Shown here: positions 1 to 12,042 of the stretch, piece by piece | How positions within the stretch are numbered: the stretch's first letter is position 1 | Layout of the letters: each line of letters opens with the position of its first letter | Source of the DNA: Symbiodinium natans | Taxonomy: Eukaryota > Sar > Dinophyceae > Suessiales > Symbiodiniaceae | Assembly (NCBI GenBank): GCA_905221605.1 | Contig: CAJNDS010000567.1 | Location: forward strand, 1-64,000 | Length of the DNA: 64,000 nt | Direction: 5' to 3' | Notes under the pieces: generated by a model | What the model saw: only the letters and a program-made list of their open reading frames with translations | Told to the model about the DNA's origin: nothing | Databases searched by the model: none | Made by a program: the position numbers and the translations under genes

Positions 1-800
1 TTAAATTCGCGGGCCCGGAAACTAATTTAACTAATTTAAATACAGAATTAAATTATTTAAATTCCCGGGCCTTGAAACTAATTTAAATAATTCAAATCAG
101 GATTTAAAATATTTAAATTATTTAAAATATTTAAATTATCTAAATGGTCTGGGTTCGGAGAAATCCTCATTCGATTTGAATTATTTACATTATTTAAATT
201 ATTTAAATTCACGGGCTCGGAAAAGAATTTAAGTAATTTAAATCGCGATTTGAATTATTTAAATTAGTTTTGAGGCCCGCGAATTTAAATAATTAAATTC
301 GAGATTTAAATTATTTAAATTCGCGGGCCCGGAAACTAATTTGACTAATTTAAATACAGAATTAAATGATTTAAATTCGCGGGCCTCGAAACTAATTTAA
401 ATAATTCAAATCAGGATTTAAATTATTTACATTATTTAAATTATTTAAATTATTTAAATTATCTAAATGGTCTGGGTTCCGAGAAATCCTCATTCTATTT
501 GAATTATTTAGATTATTTAAATTATTTAAATTGACGGGCTCGGAAAAGAATTTAAATAATTTAAATCGGGATTTGAATTATTTAAATTAGTTTCGAGGCC
601 CGTGAATTTAAATAATTTAATTCGGGATTTAAATTATTTTAATTAGTTTCGAGGCGCGTGAATTTAAATAGTTTAAAGAATTTCAATAGGTCGAGAATTT
701 CTCCGAGCCGAAACCATTTAAATAATTTAAAAATTTCACAAACTCAAATAATGTAAATAATTCAAATATCTTAAATCATTTAAATCTGGATTTGAATTAT
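1..800. repeat. AT-rich TTTAAAT satellite, about 315-325 bp unit
   Basis: The stretch is made almost entirely of TTTAAAT/ATTTAAAT words separated by GC-rich islands such as CGCGGGCCCGGAAAC. A block beginning at position 1 recurs at about 315, and the block containing GGTCTGGGTTC near 147 recurs near 470, so the unit is roughly 315-325 bp with a little over two diverged copies. Many words are self-complementary. No coding potential is visible. Confidence 0.75.
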
Positions 801-978
801 TTAGACTCTTTAGGGTTAGTAGCTTAAAACCCTATAGGGACCGGAAGGTATAATGATTTGAACTCTACAGCGCGCTTTTTTACATTAATATTAAAATAAA
901 GTCTGGCGTCAGGTATGGTCGCTTTTGATTCTCACCATCGAATGCGCGGAGCCTACAGTGAATGCAGTGTTAACTCAA

Positions 979-1155
979 CTCGGAGTACTGTTTTCGGTCT
1001 CCGGGAAAGCGGGGTACTGTTTTCGGTCCCTGAACACGGTGGTACTGCTTTCGGTCCACCGTCTCCCCCTCTCTTGTTTGTGTATTGTTATCTCGCCAAC
1101 TGCACACTAAACAGCACAGACGACATGGTGGTACTGTTATCGGTCCACCGTGTTT
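979..1155. repeat. Short dispersed repeat GGTACTGTTTTCGGTCC, four copies
   Basis: Four close variants of GGTACTGTTTTCGGTCC lie near 982, 1012, 1040 and 1130, two of them followed by ACCGT. The overlapping short reading frames are by-products of this repeat. Nothing else was recognised between 800 and 1350. Confidence 0.6.
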
Positions 1156-1349
1156 GTGCTTAAACTATTACAACAACATGAAACATATCATATTCTTTTT
1201 ACATGTGCTGTAACTTCTAGGACATACATATGGCCGCGTGCCAATATTGATTGCTTGTAACAGGGCCGCGGCCCGCACACGCGACATACCCCATTACGGA
1301 GGCTATGCATCAACGGCCGGGGTTTTGCGACAGACGTGTTTGTTGTTGT

Positions 1350-3480
1350 CTGCAGGTTCCAAGTCTTGCTTATCCGGGTGTAAGTGTTCTTAAGTTTCAA
1401 AAAGCAAATATATATGTAACACTGAGTTTTAAACCCCCCTGAACCCTTAAAGGCCGCGTATGTGGGGTGGTTCTAAGTCTTGCTTATCGGGGGGTAAGTG
1501 TTCTTAAGTTTCAAGAACAAATATGTATGTAAGACCGAATTTTAAACCCTCTTAAACCCTTAAAGGCTGCGTACGTGGGGTGGTGCTAAGTCTTGCTTAT
1601 CGGGGGGGAAGTGTTCGTCAGTTTCAAGAAGCAAATATATATGTAACACCGAATTTTAAACCCCCTTAAACCCTTAAAGGCTGCGTATGTGGGGTGGTTC
1701 CAAGTCTTGCTTATCGGGGGGTAGGTGTTCGTAAGTTTCAAGAAGCAAATATATATGTAACACTGATTTTTGAACCCCTTAAACCCTTAAAGGCTGCGTA
1801 CGTGGGGTGGTTTTAAGTCCTGCTTATCGAGGTGGTAAGTGTTCGTAAGTTTCAACAAGCAAATTGTAAACCCCCTTAAACCCTTAAAGGCTGCGTATGT
1901 GGGGTGGTGCTAAGTCTTGCTTATCGGGGGGGAAGTGTTCCTCAGTTTCAAGAAGCAAATATATATGTAACACCGAATTTTAAACCCCCTTAAACCCTTA
2001 AAGGCGGCGTATGCGGGGTGGTTCTAAGTCTTGCTTATCGAGGGGTACGTGTTCGTCAGTTTCAAGAAGCAAATGTATATGTAACGCTCAATTTTATACC
2101 CCCTGAAACCCTTAAAGGCTGCGTATGTGGGGTGGTTCTAAGTCTTGCTTATCGGGGGGTAAGTGTTCGTCAGTTTCAAGAAGCAAATATATATGAAACA
2201 CCGAATTTTAAACCCCCTTAAACCCTTAAAGGCGGCGTATGTGGGGTGGTTCCAAGTCTTGCTTATCGGGGGGGAGGTGTTCGTAAGTTTCAAGAAGCAA
2301 ATATATATGTAACACTGAATTTTGAACCCCCTTAAACCCTTAAAGGCTGCGTATGTGGGGTGGTTCTAAGTCCTGCTTATCGAGGTGGTAAGTGTTCGTA
2401 AGTTTTAACAAGCAAATTGTAAACCCCCTTAAACCCTTAAAGGCTGCGTATGTGGGCTGGTGCTAAGTCTTGCTTATCGGGGGGGAAGTGTTCCTCAGTT
2501 TCAAGAAGCAAATATATGTAACACCGAATTTTAAACCCCCTTAAAGGCGGCGTATGTGGGGTTCCAAGTCTTGCTTATCGGGGGGTAGGTGTTCGTAAGT
2601 TTCAAGAAGCAAATATATATGTAACACTGAATTTTGAACCCCCTTAAACCCTTAAAGGCTGCGTATGTGGGGTGGTTCTAAGTCCTGCTTATCGAGGTGG
2701 TAAGTGTTCTAAGTTTTACAAGAAATTGTAAACCCCCTTAAACCCTTAAAGGCTCGTATGTGGGCTGCTAATCTTGCTTATCGGGGGGGAAGTGTTCATC
2801 AGTTTCAAGAAGCAAATATATGTAACACCGAATTTTAAACCCCCTTAAACCCTTAAAGGCGGCGTATGTGGGGTGGTTCCAAGTCTTGCTTATCGGGGGG
2901 TAGGTGTTCGTAAGTTTCAAGAAGCAAATATATATGTAACACTGAATTTTGAACCCCCTTAAACCCTTAAAGGCTGCGTATGTGGGGTGGTTCTCAGTCC
3001 TGCTTATCGAGGTGGTAAGTGTTAGTAAGTTTCAACAAGCAAATTGTAAACCCCCTTAAACCCTTAAAGACTGCGTATGTGGGGTGGTTCTAAGTTTTGC
3101 TTATCGGGGGCTAAGTGTCCGTAAGTTTCAAGAAGCAAATATCTATGTAACACTGAATTTTAAACCCCCCTTAAACCCTTAAAGGCTGCGTATGCGGGGT
3201 GGTTCTAAGTCTTGCTTATCGAGGGGTAAGTGTTCGTCAGTTTCAAGAAGCAAATATATATGTAACGCTCAATTTTATACCCCCTGAAACCCTTAAAGGC
3301 TGCGTATGTGGGGTGGTTCTAAGTCTTGCTTATCGGTGGATAAGTGTTCGTGAGTTTCAAGAAGCAAATGTATATGTAACCCTGAATTTTAGACCCTCTT
3401 AAACCCTTAAAGGCTGCGTATGTGGGGTGGTTCTAGGTCTTGCTTACCGGGGTGTAAGTGTTCGTAAATTTCAAGAAGCT
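1350..3480. repeat. Tandem satellite, about 114-bp unit, about 19 copies
   Basis: Each unit contains AAAGGCTGCGTATGTGG, then AAGTCTTGCTTATCGGGG, then AAGTTTCAAGAAGCAAAT, then TAAACCCCCTTAAACCC. Units begin about every 110-116 bp. Shorter variants of about 96 bp lack the AGAAGCAAATATATATGTAACACTG-type stretch. Variants are ordered rather than random (see findings). Short reading frames inside it are translated repeat, not genes. The TTAAACCCTTAAA part is reminiscent of a degenerate telomere repeat, but the unit is otherwise unrelated. Confidence 0.9.
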
Positions 3481-4430
3481 GTGAGGGTTCCAGGTCTTGC
3501 TTGTCGCGGCCAGCCCCACTAGGTCCTCAACAGGGGAACTTTCTAGGCTTTCGGCAAGACACCCCCGAAGCCTGAAACCCGAAATTCCCCAACATCTGTG
3601 TTAAAGCAAGCGATATACCTTAAACGTATGTACTTAAGGTCCTAGATTTTTTTTGCTTTATGATACTTAAAGAACCCCATACAATAAGAGCGCGCAACAT
3701 GACGCATTCCATGCTGTGGAGTGTATAAATGCCTTTTGTCTATGGGCAAAAAAATGACACATGTCAGGCCCTGAACTGCGTCATCTTCTTCGTGAAAGAC
3801 GAAGCATGACAGGACACATCTCAAGTCCTGACTATGTCATTGTTGTCCAGTAGAGGGCGATGCATAGCAAATGAAGTTCAAAAAGATTGACCCAGAGAAT
3901 TTGACGGCTATTACGGTGTTATCCGCTGGGAGAAATGTTGGAACAAGAATTATCAGGGAGGTTTCAGGGACCACGACTAGTTTCATGGTTGTTATGGTTC
4001 TTAAGGTTACCAATCCCATTGTGTTTTTGTTAGTTCGTTTTTCAGCTTCAGGCTAGATGGCGAAGAGTAAAGAACAAGAAACCCTGAAAACATTTAGGGT
4101 GCGGTTGCAGCCATAACTTTCTTGACTTGACGAGGACAATGCTGGCTTTTGTGACTTCAAGTGCAGTACTGAACAATGGATTTAAGGTTTGAGATTTGAG
4201 AGTACGGTTCTTAGACGGACAAGGCTTCGACAATTGCGGGCTTTGGGTATTGGAGTTCAGACGCTGGCGTTAGCGAGTGCACCATCTCGTCATGCTTCGA
4301 CTGCATCAAGCCTTTGCTCAAGTTGTAGGTCTTTTCTTCAGCGTTCTTGCGTTGTACCTCGCAGGCCAGCCTTTGCAGATTGCAGATTGAGCATCTGCAA
4401 GAAATTTATTTCTTTCGTTATAAATATTCA
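3481..4430. other. Unassigned spacer
   Basis: About 950 bases of unique, mixed-composition sequence follow the satellite. Open frames of about 60 codons exist on both strands, but none has recognisable motifs or a clear strand preference. It may contain 5' parts of the gene proposed downstream; I cannot support any exon here. Confidence 0.4.
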
Positions 4431-4436
4431 GGCGTC

Positions 4437-7400
4437 ATGGGGAAGAGCAAGAAGCGCCAGTCGGGCAAGGACAAGAAACACCAGTCGCCGCACACGACGT
4501 GGAAGAAGAACTCCCGAGCGATGGCTCTCCTCTTAGTCTTTTTTTTAATTTTTTCGGCGACTTTGGCTCTGCAGGTTAAAATCACGTTGATAAGGAACAC
4601 CAGGAGTCCTTTCGCCAGAAAAAGAAGCAAGAGGAAGAGAACAAGAACAAGGCCATTCGACTGTAGACGTTCATACGAACTGGAGCATAGTATCTCTAAC
4701 TGCAAGAATTTGTTTACATGAAGAGCAATATTACTATGCTAAGGAAATAGAGTTTTGTGCACTGCGCTGGAGGTGAAGTCTATCATGAAGAAGACCCCGG
4801 AGCCTGCAAAGCAGATCCATTTCAAGGATACGCCGAAGGCTGGCGTGAGCGATTAGAATGCTTAGTCGTAGTGTACGTTTCTCTAAGGTCATGATGGTGG
4901 ACTCCTACAAGCACGAGAAACAGCTGTGGCTGTTCGCTTATTTTTTTATGTTTAGACATGTTGAGACTTCCTGGAATGTCGGTATGCTCATCTAGATTTT
5001 CACGAGGCACCACAACGACTGGCGCAATCCGCTTGTTTTGTGCAATACTTGCGGGCTCCGCCAGCATTTCTGGCAGGGCCGCATGGAGGCAGTGAAACAA
5101 CCGCATCCGTATTGACAATGATGTTTTAAATTTTACGTTGTCATGAGGGAGCTCCGGGAAAGTGTCATTTTGCTCAGTGGAAGTCGCCAGCTCATTGCCG
5201 AATTAATCTTTTTACGCTGTTTTCATCTCTTAACGCTTGAAGTATTCCCCCCCCCCCCCCGCAATGAGGTTCGTCTGCGGACAATGTCTTCTTCAGCCTG
5301 CGTCGAAGCTTCACTCAACGCAGCCCGTCCTAATCAGATGTCTTAGTCATAAGAAGATTTTATCACACCAGCGCAATCTAAGGTCGAGTAACCTGAGACG
5401 CTGATCGCAGAGCAGCAAGGCGATGCGGCGCCGAAAAAACGGCAAACCTTGCCTGAGTGCTGCGAATGCAAAACTTGCGCTTCAATTCAGCAGTCTCGTC
5501 AGGCGCTTCTTGCTAGTATTTAAATTAAATTACAATTTAGTGATATATACATGAGGATAAAGAGACTTGCCGCAATATTTCCAGCTCAAGTTGCTTGTGT
5601 CAACTCAAGAAGACTCGCCGGGAGTGACTTGCTTAAATTTATGAGTGTACTTCTTTCTTGTAACATTCAGCCGAGGTATACTTGATCGCGTTCACACCTT
5701 GAGGCAGACAACTGAACTTTGAAAGCGTACAGAAACATATTCATGCGTATGTTACATTTTTAAATGAGGCGCACCGAGAAGCACATGTGCCTCGGCAAAA
5801 TCATATTTTTAGTTGCAGGGATGAATACATCATGCATCAACCCAAGGTCTTCGACGATGCGCTGGTCGAAAATGCGACGGTTGATGGATGAAGATGAGCC
5901 TCCAAGCTTGACATGTTCGTGTGTTTGCATTCGCTTGTCTAAAAGATCGTCAGGCTGGACGTTGACTTCGAGTCAAAGAACATATCATCTTCTGCGAACA
6001 GTTCCTTGCTACACAATTATACACAACAAGCTAAAGCAAAAGAAATGAAGAAAACCAGGACGTGCGGTGCGTGTCCCTCGCTGGCGAGACGACGTGTGAC
6101 TTGACTTCAGGCAAAAAAGTGCAAGGATCGGATCTCAACGTCTATGCTGAGGACGTCGGACGCCGTGATCACGCCCGCCGAATTTTTGAAGCAGCAGCTG
6201 AGCTATTTTTTTTCAAAATTCCGATAAGCAATAAACCATTTCAGTAAGGCGCGCTGCCAGTGGCCTGGCAGAGGACTGCGAAGCAAAAGATCTGTGCTTG
6301 CCTCAGTACGGCCTGAACTTTGTAATTTATATGTGTAAAGTTTTCAAAATAAGGAAATTCAAAGACGGCCCTCGCCGTCGCGCAGCTACGCGTCAGGAAC
6401 TTACTACAAAAATTTCAATAAAAATATCGCGATTCGTTTTTTTTTGAGGGCTAATCGGTCCTGACGGACGACTGACAAGGAGAGTGCTGGATGCAGAAGT
6501 TGTGTTGAGTTTTGATTTCTCGTCATATATACTTATCCGTGCATGACAAGCAGGACGAACGTGGTGTTGAAGGAGATCCGTTCGGACGCTGGTCTTGATG
6601 TCAACGACGAGCTGCGCCCTAGACGAGAATTTTAAGTGATGTTTTTCTTTTCAGATGTTCGCTTAGATTTTAACGCAATGTCATGTTGGCGTATCTGCCA
6701 GGAGACCGGAAGATGAGTGTATGCAAACGCGGCGACTTCTCAACATGGAGTGGGGGTCTTAATTCTTGTACACAAACCATAACTAAATGTTTCTCCCAAC
6801 ATAATGCGGCGGCCGAGGATTGCAGGCATCCACCACTGGCATCTTTTCCAGACACCTGTCTAGTATTTAGTTTAGAATAAGATACCCCTGCTGCCCCATT
6901 CATGCAGCTGTGCTCATAGGTCAGCCTCTGTGACGCACCCGAGCATCCTCAAGCTCGTCGAGATGGAGTAAAGGCCTCAGTTCCTGTAAGACCGCATGAT
7001 AACATCACCGCACGCGCGTATATTGTCTAAGGTCTCGTGCAGCTGACCACTGCTCTGACATTGTCTGGACCTGGAGGTTGCAAGAACGTTAATATTCTTA
7101 ACATACATAAATATGTGACAATTATACATTTCTATAAGAAATTTTATCAAGCATGTATGTCTTCAGGTCGACCGCTGCAACAAATCCAAATATCGACGAT
7201 GAGATCTTCAGCCTTCCTCGCGGACAGCATCAGTGTGGCTTAGCTTGTATTATTATTTTATTTTCGTATCATTGATATTATTAATATTTTAGTAATACTA
7301 GTATTATTATAACTATTTGTCTTATTAAAATATAATCGAAAACAATGCATTACCATGACTGCAGGGAAGCCCATCGGGTTTTGCTTGAAGATGGACAGTA

Positions 7401-7974
7401 TCTTTACTTGGTGTTTCTGAGCTGCATCTAAGATTCGAATGTCTCTCTACAATCCTGCACGCTTCAATTTTTAAGGCGACACTTTGGCGAAGAATATAAT
7501 TTTTCGGACCTTTACGACAAAGAAGACTGCAACGACAAAGGCTCATCGAGTTCTTGTTCTGTGTGAGTTCTTTTTCTTGCGCTAGGAATTAAAAGAGGCA
7601 TGCTCATGGTCAAGATTGTCGCGATTCTCCTGGTACAAGGGCTTTGCGCGCAAAGGACTCGTCTGATGAGCAGACTTACGTGCGAATAATATTAAATTAC
7701 ATGTCATCGAGATTTGCATTGATGCGGAAAGGACGTAATTCGTACTACGTCCGAAACAATATTCCCAGGCGTCGACGTCGAGGCGGCATAAAATACTAGA
7801 CCACACAGACTCATCATGAGTCCTTGCGTTTACGCAGATGCTGTGGTTCGCCCCGAGAAGAGAAACTTGGCATTCGTTGTTAATCCTGCGCGCAGCAAGA
7901 AGTTGAAACGTAAAAGGATGATGATCTCCGACATACTCCCAGACCTTACACTTCGAATCCTGCAGCAAGGTTAA
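4437..7974 (+). CDS. Probable intron-dense gene(s), short exons, unresolved
   Basis: Many short plus-strand islands read like protein while the spacers between them are stop-rich and T-rich. Examples: 4437-4530 beginning MGKSKKRQSGKDKK; 4588-4665 ending EEENKNKAIRL-stop; 4776-4856 (KKTPEPAKQIHFKDTPKAG, stop); 5817-5890 (DEYIMHQPKVFDDALVEN); 6153-6206 (SDAVITPAEFLKQQLS); 6245-6322 (GLAEDCEAKDLCLPQYGLNF); 6553-6633 (NVVLKEIRSDAGLDVNDEL); 6923-6970 (ASVTHPSILKLVEME); 7366-7416 (AHRVLLEDGQYLYLV); 7470-7550 (RHFGEEYNFSDLYDKEDC); and 7840-7974 (basic, ending DLTLRILQQG and a stop). The 6553, 6923 and 7366 islands resemble the beta3 to beta5 part of a protein kinase lobe (VVLKEIR, HPSILKL, YLYLV). 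That is a weak inference. More than one gene may be present and I could not settle the splice phases. Confidence 0.4.
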
Positions 7975-8289
7975 TGGTCTTCGTTGCAAGTGTATAAAGG
8001 TTCGACTTCAAATCTGAATCAGTGGAATTTACGATCCTGAAATAATAAGACGCGAAATCATCTGACAGGATGACGATGGGGAAGATCTTGACTGAGCGTG
8101 TTCAGCTTTCACATGAGAGATCGAGTAGATGATTTATGCTGCCGAGATGCGGTAGGGCCACAGGAAAGGTTGTTCGGGAAGCTAAGCAGCTATGTTAACG
8201 AGTATCCCGAAGCTTCTCAAGTCTCGTTTTTGTTAGTTTTTTTCTTTAGAGTTTAACGTTGCTTCTCGGATTGCCTGGTAATTCTAAAC

Positions 8290-8400
8290 CCTAGAGCATG
8301 AACTCTACATCTTAATCTTCAATACTAAAACCTAAACCCTAAACCCTAAGTCGAAATCTTTAAACCCAAAACATTGAAATGATAAACCTTAGAGTCTCAA
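8290..8400. repeat. Degenerate CCCTAAA-type telomere-like words
   Basis: Interspersed AAACCCTAAACCCTAA words mark the start of telomere-like sequence that continues with decreasing regularity through 10.9 kb. No gene is visible between 7975 and 8500. Confidence 0.5.
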
Positions 8401-8519
8401 TCATATAATTAAAGTCACGCAAGAATCGAGTGACTCAAAGCTCCCAAGTATCGTTTTTTTTTCTGGATGTTGTTTTTTCTTTAGGGTTTAGAGTTTTACG
8501 GTGCTTCTCAGACTGTCTG

Positions 8520-10900
8520 GAGATGAATGGCCCTTGCTGGATCTCAGACGTCGAGGCATTCAAGCATAGGTTCCTGGATGCCAGAGCTAATTCTGCAGGA
8601 TGTTGCGGTTCTGTGTTTCAGTGCGGACAGTCAGATCTCTAGAGCGCGAGCCACTACCATCTACAGGAAGAAAAGGAGACAAGCACATCCAGAGATGCTG
8701 GACTCAGAGCTGCTCGCAGCATGTTAGTTTTCCAAGCACAGCTCTGAGCAAGAAAGCTGGAAGGCGTCTTAGATGAGGATCACGACCTTCAAGGTTAGGG
8801 TTTAAATATGAGAGTTCAAGGGGTCAGGGTTAAGGCTCAGAGTGTTTCAAGGCGGAGGGTTTAATGTTTTCGATTTAGGATTCGGAATTAAGGGTTTAAA
8901 GTTGAGGGTGTAAGGCTTAAAATCTAGGGAGTAGAAACTGACGAGGAATGTTAGACAGGTGGAGATGTATGATCAGCTCCGAGCTCGAGCTCAGTCTCAG
9001 GACTCTCTCCATCTGTATCTTCATCTACGCGGGGAGTTTGTTTAGTAAAGTAAGGCCCTTGTGGGTTTAAGGTTCAGGGCTTAGAGTTCAAGGTTTACAG
9101 TTTAAAGTTTAGGGTTTAGGGTCTATGGCTTATGGTTTAGTGGATAAGGTCTCTCTGGAACCTCAACTGGCCGGGTGCAGATGAGCAGAGACCCTTTTTA
9201 AGCTGCATCATAGAAGGGGCTCCCTAAAACCTAAACCCTATGCCCTAAACCACCCTAAACCTTAAACCCTAAACCCTAAGCCATAAACCTTGTAGGTTAA
9301 AGCCTAAACCGTGCAGTTTGTTTTTGCCATGTACAGCTTATCTGAAGCGCGAGCCATCACGACTTATCTTAGTAAAAGCGACACACATAAGCAGAAATGA
9401 TGGACTCGCAGCTACTCGCAGCAAGTCAGTGTTTCAAGCAAAGCTATGAGCAAGGAAGTGAGAAGATGCATCGGACTACAGTCACGACCCTAGAGCTGAA
9501 CGTTAAAAGTTCGGACTTCGTGGGTTTAAGGTTAACTGTTACAGGTTTCAAGGTTTAGGAGCAGATTTTAAAGATTAGGTTTAAGAAGTTAGGGTTCAGG
9601 GCTCAGAGTTTAAGGTTTCAGGTTCAGCACAAAGAAACGCTGAGGAATGTTAAAGAGGTGGAGACGTATGAGCATTTCCGAGCACAAGCTGAGTTTAACG
9701 GCTCTCCTGATCTGTTTTTGTCTGCGCTAGGAGTGTGTCTACTAAAGTGAGGCCCTTGTGAGTTTGGGGTTTTGGGCTTAGTAAATCCTGCAGGAAGTAG
9801 TGGCTTTGTGTTTCAATGCGGACAATCAGATGACAATCAGATCTCTAGAGCACGAGCCAGTATCGTCTAGAACAAGAAAAGGCGACAAGAACATGCAGAG
9901 ATGCTGGACTCTCAGCATGTTAGTTTTGCAAGCACAGCCCGCAGCAAGGAAGCTGGGAGGCGTCTTAGATCAGGATCACGACCTTAAGGGTTAGGGTTGA
10001 GATATAAGGGTTCAAGGGATTAGGGTTAAGGCTCCGAGTGTTTCAAGGTGGAGGATTTAATGTTTTCGACTTAGGATTCAAAGTTAAGGGTTTAAAGTTC
10101 AGGGTGTTAGGCTTAAAATCTAGGGAGTAGAAACTGATGAGGAATGTTAGACAGGTGTAGATGTATGAGCAGCTCCGAGCTCGAGCTCAGCTTATGACTT
10201 TCTTCATCTGTGTCTTCTTCTGCGCGGGGAGTTTTTGAAGTAAAGTAAGGCCCTTGTGGGTTTACGGTTTAGGGCTTAGAGTTCAAGGTTTAGGATTTAG
10301 AGGTTAAGGTTTAGGGTCTATGGCTTGTGGTTTAGTGAATAATGTCTCTCTGGAGCCTCAACTGACCACGTGCAGATGAGCAGAGACCTTTTTTGAGCTG
10401 CATCATAAAAGGGACTAAATCGAAAACCCATAAACCCGAACCTTTAAGTATAAACCCTAAACCTATACCCTAAACCCGAAACTCTAAAATCTAAACCCTA
10501 TCCCCTAAACCATAAACCTTAAACCTTAAACCCTAAACCATAAACCTTGAAGGTTTAAACCTAAACCGTGCATTTGTTTCTGCAATGTACAGACTATCCG
10601 AAGCGCGAGCCATCATGACTTATCTTGATAAAAGCGACACGCATAGGCAGAGATGATGGACTCGCAGGTACTCGCAGCACGCCTGTGTTTCAAGCACAGC
10701 CATGAGCAAGGAAGCGAGAAGATGCGTCGGATTACAGTCACGAGCCTAGGGGTGAAAGTTAAAAGTTAGGACTTCGCGAGTTTAAGGTTTACTTTTAAAG
10801 GTTTCAAGGTTAAGGGTCAAAAAATAAGATTAGGTTTAAAGGGTTGAAGTTCAGGTTTCAAGGTTTAACGTTTCAGGTTTAGGGAGTAGAAAGCTGAGCT
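8520..10900. repeat. Nested tandem duplication, about 1.2 kb unit with half-unit repeats
   Basis: The block at about 8570-8790 (AGATCTCTAGAGC, GAGATGCTGGACTC, GGCGTCTTAGAT) recurs at about 9780-9990. The block at about 9310-9490 (GAAGCGCGAGCCATCA, AAAAGCGACACRCATA, GATGGACTCGCAG) recurs at about 10570-10750. The two block types are themselves diverged relatives: both contain a GCGCGAGCCA word followed by GATGCTGGACTC- or GATGGACTCGCAG-like sequence and then AGCACAGC..TGAGCAAG. The region therefore grew by two rounds of duplication. Spacers are rich in degenerate GGTTTAGGG/AAACCCTAA. No convincing gene. Confidence 0.75.
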
Positions 10901-11039
10901 ATACTTGAACAGATCGAGACATGTAGTGGACGCGTTCATTTAAGAGCATATATATTCCTATATTTATCGCGTTTGGCTTTGTTTATTTAAGAGGGCTTAT
11001 AAAAACTAAGCCAAAAGAACCCTAAAGGTCTCAGGCTCA

Positions 11040-11063
11040 TACATATATATATACATATAAATA

Positions 11064-11094
<31 letters not shown>

Positions 11095-11095
11095 T
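11040..11095. repeat. (AT)n-type microsatellite
   Basis: Alternating TA with interspersed C, next to plus-strand coding-like sequence starting about 11105. Confidence 0.85.
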
Positions 11096-11104
11096 TGGGA
11101 TAAG

Positions 11105-11345
11105 AAGATGCATGTACACGCGTTCCACGGTAGAGAACCTCCGCAAGCTCGACTTGCAGGCGACTTCGGCCGGCTATGGTGGGGAGATGTCTCTACTCTG
11201 CATAGCTGGATATGCTGTACATGGTTACGGAATGGTAAACTCTGGCGTGCGCATGCTGGATGCACCCGGTGTCCCGTTCACGAACTCTACCGGGATGACT
11301 TCTCCAATTTCCTCAGCTGGAACAAGCAACTTCACTCTGGGGAGA
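11105..11345 (+). CDS. Possible exon, unknown product
   Basis: An open plus-strand stretch reads STVENLRKLDLQATSAGYGG and continues with a small-residue-rich sequence. It ends where TTTAGGG words begin (about 11349). Composition and length resemble the better supported exon islands of this region. I do not recognise the family, and the opposite strand is also partly open, so strand and boundaries are uncertain. Confidence 0.3.
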
Positions 11346-11464
11346 TGGGGTTTAGGGTTTAGGCCTAGCATGTCTTACATCAACCCAGAACTCGTTTTGG
11401 GAGTGTTCCCATTCCAAGCAGGGGCATGGTATGGTATGGAAGCAACGCTCAAATTTTAAATAAC

Positions 11465-11830
11465 AAATCAGGCCGTGTTCGCCAGGTCTCTTCCACTCCG
11501 GCACAGAGTGTGAGCGCAAGAGACAACGCCAAAGCAGTTCTGACGATCATGGCTGGTGAAGCACCGTCTAGGGACACTCAAGCCACGCGCAAATGTAGAC
11601 ACTCCCGGCGTGTGTGTTTAAAGCTTGCTGGAGTCTAGAAGCCCCGCTCAAAGTGGTAAAGGGGCGGCTTCATGTGACTTGGGCTACAAGGCAACTGCCA
11701 GCACGAATCTGGCTGCCAGAGTCAAGTTTGGGCTCGTTTTTGAACAAGCTGGGGTGCGATGGTGGTTGTTTCACTCCTGCAGTTTACTCCAGCCACGGAC
11801 CTGTGCTGATTCTGTGGGAGCCTAGACACT
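11465..11830 (+). CDS. Possible exon pair, unknown product
   Basis: Two plus-strand open islands, about 11470-11606 (VRQVSSTPAQSVSARDNAKA) and about 11625-11825 (SGKGAASCDLGYKATASTNL), follow the island at 11105. The second precedes a pure (CCCTAAA)n array at 11867. They could be exons of one gene with the preceding island; no domain was recognised. Confidence 0.28.
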
Positions 11831-11866
11831 ACAGCATGCAAGGGTTGAGGGTTTAGGGCTGCGAGA

Positions 11867-11931
11867 CCCTAAACCCTAAACCCTAACCCTAAACCCTAAA
11901 CCCTAAACCCTAAACCCTAAACCCTAAACCC
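11867..11931. repeat. (CCCTAAA)n interstitial telomere-type array
   Basis: Near-perfect tandem copies of the seven-base unit ending in a C-run. It lies between two coding-like islands, the recurrent arrangement of this region. Confidence 0.95.
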
Positions 11932-11934
11932 CCC

Positions 11935-12042
11935 CCTTTCATGGCGAGGCCTGCTGCCAGCCGCCGCTCGCTTTTCAACACCGCGGCTGAGACGACGAGT
12001 CTAAGAATGGAAGCGCAACTGCAGGTACCAGAGGCTCGTTCA
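11935..12042 (-). CDS. Possible exon 3' of an introner copy
   Basis: On the minus strand, the sequence immediately after the AAG end of the 112-bp inverted-repeat element (12043-12154) is open and reads ERASGTCSCASILRLVVSAA and onward until the telomere array. The position relative to the element matches the proven exon/intron border at 24782. Unknown product. Confidence 0.35.

Noticed and set aside
2018-3402. Repeated open frames reading LAYRGVSVRQFQEANIY
   Set aside because: They are translations of the 114-bp satellite, broken by stops in most units and without independent coding signal.
8150-8215. CGGGAAGCTAAGCAG suggested a 5S rRNA gene
   Set aside because: Only this short word is similar; the conserved flanking elements and internal promoter boxes were not found.
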